Assembly: GCA_964631865.1 (NCBI GenBank)
Contig: CAZWAK010000022.1
Coordinates: 1 to 64,000 of the forward strand
From: JAFDVL01 sp964631865
GTDB lineage: Bacteria; Acidobacteriota; Blastocatellia; RBC074
Length of the DNA: 64,000 nt
Direction of reading: 5' to 3'
Part shown: in pieces, positions 58,508 through 64,000 of the stretch
Numbering within the stretch: the stretch's first letter is position 1
Layout: every line of letters begins with the position of its first letter
Notes under the pieces: model-generated
The model's database searches: none
Seen by the model: only the letters and a program-made list of their open reading frames with translations
Told to the model about the DNA's origin: nothing
Translations under genes and position numbers: made by a program

Positions 58508-60082
58508 TTGCTGACACAAGACAACGATCAGATTCAACAACGGCATCGTCATTTGGACGAAATCCTTCAACTCGGGCATGCGGCGTATCCGCATCGCTTT
58601 GACCGCACGCATACGATCTCTTCGATTGTGATGCAGTATCAGAGCTATCACGGCAAACGCGAGGACGAAGCGGAAGCAGCGCGCGTCAACGAAGAGCTCA
58701 GGGGCGCGGGCAACGGCAAAATCCGGCTCGCGGGGCGCATTATGCAGATGCGGCTGATGGGCAAGGCGGCGTTTGCGCATTTGTCCGACGGCGGCGCGCG
58801 GTTGCAGATTTATGTGCGCAAAAACGATGTGGGCGAGGCGGCGTGGGAGTTGTACAACAAGCTCGACCTCGGCGACTGGATTGGCGTCGAAGGGTTCTTG
58901 TTCGTCACCAAGACAGGCGAAGTTTCGCTGCATATTCACGAATTGCAATTCCTCGCCAAAGGCTTGTTGCCGATGCCGGACAAATATCACGGCGTCGCGG
59001 ACAAGGAGTTGCGCTACCGGCAACGCTATGTGGATTTGATTGCGAGCGGCGCGGTGCAGGAACGGGCAGAAGGCGAACTGACTGCGCGCGAAGTGTTTGT
59101 GAAGCGGGCGCAGATTGTGCGTGCGATCCGCGACTTTTTCGACGAACGCGGCTACATCGAAGTCGAGACGCCGATGCTGACGCCACTCGCGACGGGCGCG
59201 GCAGCGCGGCCTTTTGTCACGCATCACAACGCGCTCGACATTCCGCTCTACGCGCGCATTGCGCCCGAACTCTATTTGAAGCGGCTGATTGTCGGCGGCT
59301 TTGAGCGCGTGTACGAACTCAATCGCAATTTCCGCAACGAAGGCTTGTCCATTCGCCACAATCCCGAATTCACGATGCTGGAGTTCTATCAGGCATACGC
59401 GGACTTCAACGATTTGATGGACTTGACCGAAGAGTTGATAACCGGTTTAGTGGACGAAGTGTGCGGCACGCGCCAGATTCCGTATCAGGAGCACACACTG
59501 GATTTCAGCAACTGGCAACGCCTGACGATGCGCGAAGCCGTGCTGAAATATTGGCCGGATCACTTGCAGGACAAGCAACCATCGCTCGACGATTTGATGG
59601 ATCGCGCGGGATTAGAGGCAGCAGCAGCGGCGTTGGAGTTGGGTTTTGATCCCAAACTGAATAACGGCTATTTGCTCGGCGAAATCTTTGAGCAGGTTGC
59701 GGAACCGCATCTGATCAACCCGACCTTCATCACCGAATTCCCGACCGAGTTGTCGCCGCTCTCGAAACAAAACGCCAATGATCCGCGCTTCGTAGATCGC
59801 TTTGAACTCTTCATTGCGCAGATGGAAATTGCGAATGCGTTTTCGGAATTGAACGATCCGGCAGAACAGCAGCGGCGCTTTGAAGAGCAGATGAAACAAC
59901 GCGAAGGCGGCGACGACGAAGCGATGGTGATGGACGAAGATTACATTCGCGCGTTGTCCTACGGCATGCCCCCCACCGCAGGCGAAGGCATCGGCATTGA
60001 TCGGTTGGTGATGTTGCTGACGAATCAACGTTCGATTCGGGATGTCATTCTGTTCCCGCACATGCGACCAGAGGCGAAGTAA
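58508..60082 (+). CDS. lysS: Lysyl-tRNA synthetase, class II
   Basis: This 524-residue enzyme charges tRNA-Lys. The N-terminal OB-fold anticodon-binding domain (GKIRLAGRIMQMRLMGKAAFAHLSDGGARLQIYVRKNDVG) precedes the class II catalytic core: motif 1 region FFDERGYIEVETPMLTPLATGAAARPF, motif 2 RNFRNEGLSIRHNPEFTMLEFYQAY, and motif 3 GEGIGIDRLVMLLTNQRSIRDVILFPHMRPE. It uses a TTG start after GAGGAG (8-nt spacing); the next in-frame ATG would cut into the conserved N-terminus. It is not part of the restriction island functionally but follows it by only 12 nt. Confidence 0.95.
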   Translation: MLTQDNDQIQQRHRHLDEILQLGHAAYPHRFDRTHTISSIVMQYQSYHGKREDEAEAARVNEELRGAGNGKIRLAGRIMQMRLMGKAAFAHLSDGGARLQIYVRKNDVGEAAWELYNKLDLGDWIGVEGFLFVTKTGEVSLHIHELQFLAKGLLPMPDKYHGVADKELRYRQRYVDLIASGAVQERAEGELTAREVFVKRAQIVRAIRDFFDERGYIEVETPMLTPLATGAAARPFVTHHNALDIPLYARIAPELYLKRLIVGGFERVYELNRNFRNEGLSIRHNPEFTMLEFYQAYADFNDLMDLTEELITGLVDEVCGTRQIPYQEHTLDFSNWQRLTMREAVLKYWPDHLQDKQPSLDDLMDRAGLEAAAAALELGFDPKLNNGYLLGEIFEQVAEPHLINPTFITEFPTELSPLSKQNANDPRFVDRFELFIAQMEIANAFSELNDPAEQQRRFEEQMKQREGGDDEAMVMDEDYIRALSYGMPPTAGEGIGIDRLVMLLTNQRSIRDVILFPHMRPEAK

Positions 60083-60085
60083 ATC

Positions 60086-60546
60086 TTATGGCGTTACCAC
60101 AAACAAGAAATCAATCAACGCCCCGCCACGGCGCGCTTCGTCTTTGAGCCATTTGAGGAAATACTTTTGCCGACATCAGCATTTCAAACATCACGCGAAT
60201 CTTGCACGCCGCATTTCGTGACTTCCAGATGCCGGTCATTTTCGACAAGTGACCACGCCACTTCCGGCTTCTTTTCGCCCAGCATCTTGCCGTAGTTGTC
60301 ATACACTGGCACGCCCGGCATCAGCGTTTTGATGTAGTCGCGCAATTCCTGATTGTCGTCCGAACCCCCCACGACTTCGATCAAGTCCTGCTGCTGATGC
60401 ATCGTATTCAGCTTCGTCACAGAGCTTCAGCAATGCGAATGGACTAAGCCGACGATGGCGATTTTGGTGCGTTGGGCTTGGGCGTGGGTGATGGAAGTGA
60501 GGGTGATGAGTAAAAGGGCGATGATAAAGAGGTTGAGTTGTCGCAT
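60086..60546 (-). pseudogene. Decayed Gfo/Idh/MocA-family oxidoreductase
   Basis: Pieces of one protein lie in different frames. A signal peptide and nucleotide-binding start (MRQLNLFIIALLLITLTSITHAQ then TKIAIVGLVHSHC) are encoded at 60427-60546. After a deletion come HQQQDLIEVVGGSDDNQELRDY and YDNYGKMLGEKKPEVAWSLV with ENDRHLEV (60184-60420). A later frame reads KWLKDEARRGGALIDF just before 60086. Each piece fits a secreted Gfo/Idh/MocA dehydrogenase in the right order, but at least two frameshifts and the loss of about two thirds of the gene leave it non-functional. Confidence 0.8.
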
Positions 60547-60548
60547 AG

Positions 60549-62516
60549 TTATTGTGCTTTCCGAAATTGCTGCAAGAGTTCCGCGCGAAAATAGCCGGAG
60601 GGGATGGTTCCTTGTTTCATAAACAGCAGATGAAACGTCTTGGGCGAAAATTGATCGCCTGCCAGTTTTGCCGCCTCTTTGCGCAGCGCGAAGATTTCGT
60701 CTCGCCCCAAACGATAGGTGATGGCTTGCGTCGGCCATTTTGTATAACGAAAAACCGCGCGCTCAGCAGCTTCACAACTGGCGCGCTTGGCCTCACTTTT
60801 TAAGGCGGTACTATTTTTGCAAGAGCCGGGAAGAAAATCAGTGACTTGGGAAAACAAGTCAATCGCGTCGTCATAGCTGAGGCGATTTGTATGTAATCCC
60901 GTATCAACACGGACACGCAAGTCACGGTAAAGTTTCCATTGCAATATGACCAGCCGCTCTTCAGGCGTATAAAAACCTTGTGGTGCGTTTGGTTGTGGCT
61001 CTTCCAACAAGGCTTCGGCATAGAGTCCCCACCCTTCCGTAGCCATTGAGTCCGCCCACATCGCCGAAGAGTCTTCGACGGCACCGGGCAAAAGCCAACG
61101 AACGGCGGAGATTTGATCGCGGAATCGCGTCATCATTTTGAAGTGCCAGTCATGACCGGGAAAGCCTTCATGCGCCGCCGTCTCGACAATAATCGCCCGA
61201 TGGTTTGCGCGCAAGGCTGCGGGGTCGTTTCCCGTCGGCGACACGTAGTAACGACCAACACCGCTGTTTTTTAAAGGCGGCGCGGGAAAGTAGGACGCAC
61301 TGTCAATGCTGGCCAGTAACGCGGGTGGCGTTTCAAACACATCCAGTTGGTAATCAGCAGGCACATCAAAAATGCCGGTTTTACGCCCGTATTCAACCAA
61401 TCGTTGGCACGCTTCCCGATGCCAGGCCAAAACCTCTGCATCCGACTTCGGGCTATCTTTCTCCAGTTCGTCAAAGACGGCGCGCACGGCAGTCTCGCCA
61501 TTCGCAGGAAGCGACCAGCCGTTTTTGCGTCCAATCGCACGGGCCAACGTAACCATTTCCCCGCGCGTGGCCTGCACAATCGGCCAGGATTCCGTATAAA
61601 TCGTTGCCACCGATTTATTGATGCGGAAATTATTTTTCAGCGCCCAGTTATATTCAGCCTCGCCCAGTTGATAGCGATTGCCGCGAAATTGCGGTTTCAA
61701 GCCCGCTTCCGTTTTCAGTGTCGCATCCTGGAAAAATGTCGTGGCGATGAAATTGCGAAACTCCCAGTACGCTGTTGCAGCACGTTTGGCTGCGGTGCGA
61801 AGTTGGCTAAGTAACTCGTCGCGCTTAGCGCCTGCAATTTTTTCTTCCGCCAAGCCAGGCAATGTTTGCTCAAAGTATTTCGCTGTTGCTTCCGCGCCAT
61901 CAAGCCCGTGACGGTAAAGCATCCGCCAATCGGGTGTGTTATTGGCTTTGACTCCGGCCAACAGTTGCGCACGCCCCACCGCCAGAAAATCAGGGATGGT
62001 GTCAACGCGCTTTGCTACCAAAGCCCAATCATCGTCAGTCCCGTATGTTTTGGCACCTGTCTGCGCCATCCCTTGCAATTGCCAGTCAATGGTGCGGAAG
62101 GGTTCGTCAAGATAAGTATCAAGTGCGCGCTTCTGATACCGACGCACGCGATGCTGATGCAAAAGGAATTGTATTTGTGCAAGTGCGACTTCGCGGTCAA
62201 CTCGCAAATCGGGCGACAAGGTTTGGGGCGAAATTTTGGTGAATGAAGCATGTTGTGCAACCAGCCAGCGATCTTCCTCCGCCAATGCTGCGGCAGAATG
62301 ATTGCGCCACAGGCCATCCACACTCCGCAACGATGAATCAAAACCTCCGCCGCCCAAATATGTGTTGAGCATTGGATTGCGGCGCAGAAATTCAATCACA
62401 TACTTGTCACGCAGCACGATGAATGTCTTATCGCTTACTGATAATTGAGTGGTTTGCGATAAGGCAAGCGCGGGCAGAATTGTTAGGAGTACGGCTAAGA
62501 ATAATTTCCTGTTCAT
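60549..62516 (-). CDS. DUF885 family secreted protein (peptidase-like)
   Basis: This 655-residue protein begins with a signal peptide (MNRKLFLAVLLTILPALALSQ). It carries the DUF885 region with the metal-binding HEGFPGHDWHF (AIIVETAAHEGFPGHDWHFKM) and the downstream AMWADSMATEGWGLYAEALLEEPQ that supplies the glutamate. DUF885 proteins resemble gluzincin-type carboxypeptidases; substrate unknown. Length fits the family. It directly follows the Gfo/Idh/MocA remnant on the same strand (2-nt gap). Confidence 0.88.
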   Translation of the reverse strand: MNRKLFLAVLLTILPALALSQTTQLSVSDKTFIVLRDKYVIEFLRRNPMLNTYLGGGGFDSSLRSVDGLWRNHSAAALAEEDRWLVAQHASFTKISPQTLSPDLRVDREVALAQIQFLLHQHRVRRYQKRALDTYLDEPFRTIDWQLQGMAQTGAKTYGTDDDWALVAKRVDTIPDFLAVGRAQLLAGVKANNTPDWRMLYRHGLDGAEATAKYFEQTLPGLAEEKIAGAKRDELLSQLRTAAKRAATAYWEFRNFIATTFFQDATLKTEAGLKPQFRGNRYQLGEAEYNWALKNNFRINKSVATIYTESWPIVQATRGEMVTLARAIGRKNGWSLPANGETAVRAVFDELEKDSPKSDAEVLAWHREACQRLVEYGRKTGIFDVPADYQLDVFETPPALLASIDSASYFPAPPLKNSGVGRYYVSPTGNDPAALRANHRAIIVETAAHEGFPGHDWHFKMMTRFRDQISAVRWLLPGAVEDSSAMWADSMATEGWGLYAEALLEEPQPNAPQGFYTPEERLVILQWKLYRDLRVRVDTGLHTNRLSYDDAIDLFSQVTDFLPGSCKNSTALKSEAKRASCEAAERAVFRYTKWPTQAITYRLGRDEIFALRKEAAKLAGDQFSPKTFHLLFMKQGTIPSGYFRAELLQQFRKAQ

Positions 62517-62564
62517 CGGTTTTCCCCCTCAATACAGGTTTACACCAGTTTTGTCGCTCGCTCA

Positions 62565-63050
62565 CTAATTACCTTCTTCTACTGCTGCCAAAAAGTTTTC
62601 CGGCGTAACAATCCGCAAAAAGCGAAACCGTTTCTGAAATTCGCGTCCTTCTTCGTTTTCCCACTTCATCAAATCCAGCAAGTCGTTATCGCGGCTGACG
62701 AGGTAATTCGCCTTCATCTCAACGGCCAGATTGATGTACGGCTCATCTTTGGGATCGCGTGGGTAAGTAAAGCGTTTGGGCACTTGCCGGATGAGAGTGG
62801 CATGCTGATCCAATCGCTCAAATAAGGCCTCGACCGCAACATCGGTGAGGTTGCGCAACCCGGCACGAACTTCAGGCCGATTGAGGACGTGACGTGCTTC
62901 TGCCAGAATTACTTTGCTCACATAAAGCGTGATCTTTCCTTCGTCGAGCAGGTCAAAGATGCGAGCGGCAGGGCTTTTCTGATTGGCTGCGGCCTGCACA
63001 AAAACCATGCAGTCAACAACAACTCCGGGTGGTTCGGTGGATTGGCTCAT
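62565..63050 (-). CDS. PIN-domain toxin (putative ribonuclease)
   Basis: This 161-residue protein has the PIN fold acidic residues: VVVDCMVFVQAAANQKSPAARIFDLL (first Asp), SKVILAEARHVL (Glu), and YPRDPKDEPYINLAVEMKANYLVSRDNDLLDL (further Asp residues). It belongs to the group of PIN toxins with an RDPKDE motif. It overlaps its upstream antitoxin-like gene by 4 nt (ATGA), the normal order of antitoxin first. It is probably an RNA-cleaving toxin held in check by that protein. Confidence 0.85.
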   Translation of the reverse strand: MSQSTEPPGVVVDCMVFVQAAANQKSPAARIFDLLDEGKITLYVSKVILAEARHVLNRPEVRAGLRNLTDVAVEALFERLDQHATLIRQVPKRFTYPRDPKDEPYINLAVEMKANYLVSRDNDLLDLMKWENEEGREFQKRFRFLRIVTPENFLAAVEEGN

Positions 63051-63334
63051 TCGTCTGCATCAGGTGGAGAGTTGCGGTAAAAGTCTTCGCGCGCTTTTTC
63101 AACTAGCGCATCCAATTCCTCATCGGTCATTCCGCTTTCGGAGAAGCCTTCGCGCACGGGCGCAAGGATTTCTCGAAAGGGGTTTTGCGCGAGAATCTTG
63201 GCTTCTAACACGACGCGGGCATACTCCGCTGCGCTTTTGTTGCCGTGGCTGCGTGCCAATTCTTCTAGCGCGTGTGTTGTCCCGTTCGGCAGGCCGGTGA
63301 TTTCCAAGCTTTCGGTTTCAACTTCTAGGCTCAT
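63047..63334 (-). CDS. Antitoxin of the PIN pair
   Basis: This 95-residue protein begins MSLEVETESLEITGLPNGTTHALEELARSHGNKSAAEYARVVLEAKIL. A short beta strand then two helices would fit a ribbon-helix-helix DNA-binding fold. An acidic helical tail (MTDEELDALVEKAREDFYRN) could cover the toxin. It overlaps the PIN gene by 4 nt. Such antitoxins usually repress their own operon. Confidence 0.78.
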   Translation of the reverse strand: MSLEVETESLEITGLPNGTTHALEELARSHGNKSAAEYARVVLEAKILAQNPFREILAPVREGFSESGMTDEELDALVEKAREDFYRNSPPDADE

Positions 63335-63399
63335 AATTACCTCTCTTCGAGGTTAAAGTGTAGTCTTGGTTTGCGCATCTATGCAAATTGCTTTTGCCT

Positions 63400-63999
63400 T
63401 TACGCAATGATGTCTTTCACGACATTCCCATACACATCCGTCAGCCGAAAATCCCGCCCCGCATACCGATACGTCAGCTTCTCGTGATCCAGCCCCAACA
63501 AATGCAGCACCGTCGCGTGCAGGTCGTGAATTGAAACCGGATTCTCGACGGCTTTGAAGCCGAATTCATCCGTGCTGCCATACGCAATGCCCGCTTTGAC
63601 GCCGCCTCCCGCCATCCACATCGTGAAGCCGTAGGGGTTGTGGTCGCGGCCATTGCCTTTTTCGGAAACGGGCGTGCGTCCGAATTCGCCGCCCCAAATC
63701 ACCAGCGTGTCGTCCAACAAGCCGCGCCGTTTCAGGTCACGAATCAAGGCTGCCGAAGCGCGATCCATATCGGGGCAGCGTTCGCGCAAGCCTTTCTCTA
63801 AGTTCTCGTGATCGTCCCATTGCTGGCCGGGGCCGTGCAGGACTTGGACGAAGCGGACGCCGCTCTCGACCAAGCGCCGCGCCATCAGACAACCGTTGGC
63901 GTAGGGCGTCGTACCGTATTCGGCGCGGATGGATTCGGGTTCTTTGCGGATGTCGAACACATCGGAGGCGGTGAACTGCATGCGATAGGCTTGCTCCAT
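63400..63999 (-). CDS. DUF1501 protein, C-terminal part (N-terminus beyond window)
   Basis: At least 199 residues of a DUF1501 (sulfatase-fold related) protein are visible. They show PYANGCLMARRLVESGVRFVQVLHGPGQQWDDHENL, then RGLLDDTLVIWGGEFGRTPVSEKGNGRDHNPYGFTMWMAGGGVKAGIAYGSTDEFGFKAVENPVSIHDLHATVLHLLGLDHEKLTYRY. The open frame runs off the right edge, so about half the gene is missing. DUF1501 genes usually follow a DUF1549/DUF1553 cytochrome gene in Planctomycetota and Acidobacteriota; that partner would lie outside the window. Confidence 0.9.
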   Translation of the reverse strand: MEQAYRMQFTASDVFDIRKEPESIRAEYGTTPYANGCLMARRLVESGVRFVQVLHGPGQQWDDHENLEKGLRERCPDMDRASAALIRDLKRRGLLDDTLVIWGGEFGRTPVSEKGNGRDHNPYGFTMWMAGGGVKAGIAYGSTDEFGFKAVENPVSIHDLHATVLHLLGLDHEKLTYRYAGRDFRLTDVYGNVVKDIIA

Positions 64000-64000
64000 C

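Noticed and set aside
1..64000. tRNA, rRNA, integrase or insertion-sequence transposase genes that would mark an island
   Set aside because: None was recognised on either strand; the restriction and repeat regions carry no transposase gene.

Overview
The window most resembles a chromosome segment of a Gram-negative, motile bacterium of the Acidobacteriota (possibly Blastocatellia). This placement is an inference from gene content: a complete flagellar supercluster with P- and L-ring genes, a fused E2-E1 2-oxoglutarate dehydrogenase, a DUF885 peptidase-like protein and a DUF1501 protein. No rRNA or tRNA gene was seen to confirm it. Two runs of exactly 100 N (14418-14517 and 34440-34539) show that this is a scaffolded draft, and both cut flagellar genes (flgL and flgE).

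Region 1 (43-41700) is almost entirely flagellar. The order is flhF-flhG-fliA-fliM-fliN-(TM/HTH protein)-flgF-flgG-flgA-flgH-flgI-flgJ(M23)-flgM-flgN-flgK-flgL-fliW-csrA-motA-motB, then fliC-flaG-fliD-fliS-fliT. A sigma-54 activator follows on the opposite strand, then flgB-flgC-fliE-fliF-fliG-fliH-fliI-fliJ-fliK-flgD-flgE, a second motA-motB, and fliL-fliN-fliO-fliP-fliQ-fliR-flhB. FlhA is absent and probably lies just outside the left edge. The layout suggests a layered programme: sigma-54 promoters in front of flgB and fliL fed by the NtrC-type activator, sigma-28 (FliA) promoters in front of fliC and the second motAB held back by FlgM, and FliW/CsrA control of flagellin translation. FlhF/FlhG suggests controlled, probably polar, placement. 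Two different stator pairs are present.

Region 2 (41726-53507, all on the minus strand) is housekeeping and accessory: a beta-lactamase-like serine hydrolase, an APC permease coupled to an alkaline-phosphatase-superfamily protein, membrane and TPR proteins of unknown role, an alpha/beta hydrolase, and the large fused 2-oxoglutarate dehydrogenase.

Region 3 (53679-64000) holds an enolase-superfamily MenC-like/racemase enzyme, a compact four-gene restriction-modification island (methylase, BglII/BstYI-type endonuclease with a frameshift, methylase, second putative endonuclease), lysS, a decayed Gfo/Idh/MocA pseudogene, a DUF885 protein, a PIN/antitoxin pair and the C-terminal part of a DUF1501 protein.

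The most unusual non-coding signal is the density of short structured repeats between the flagellar genes. There are heptamer arrays, several arranged as inverted arms, with a different heptamer at each locus but always a 7-nt period. There are also nonamer arrays, a 27-bp GATTTGSCAAATC palindrome that repeatedly sits directly before Shine-Dalgarno sequences, and a roughly 98-bp or shorter long-hairpin element present twice. One heptamer element, between flgK and flgL, has 9-bp terminal inverted repeats and is flanked by 11-bp direct repeats, like an inserted mobile element.
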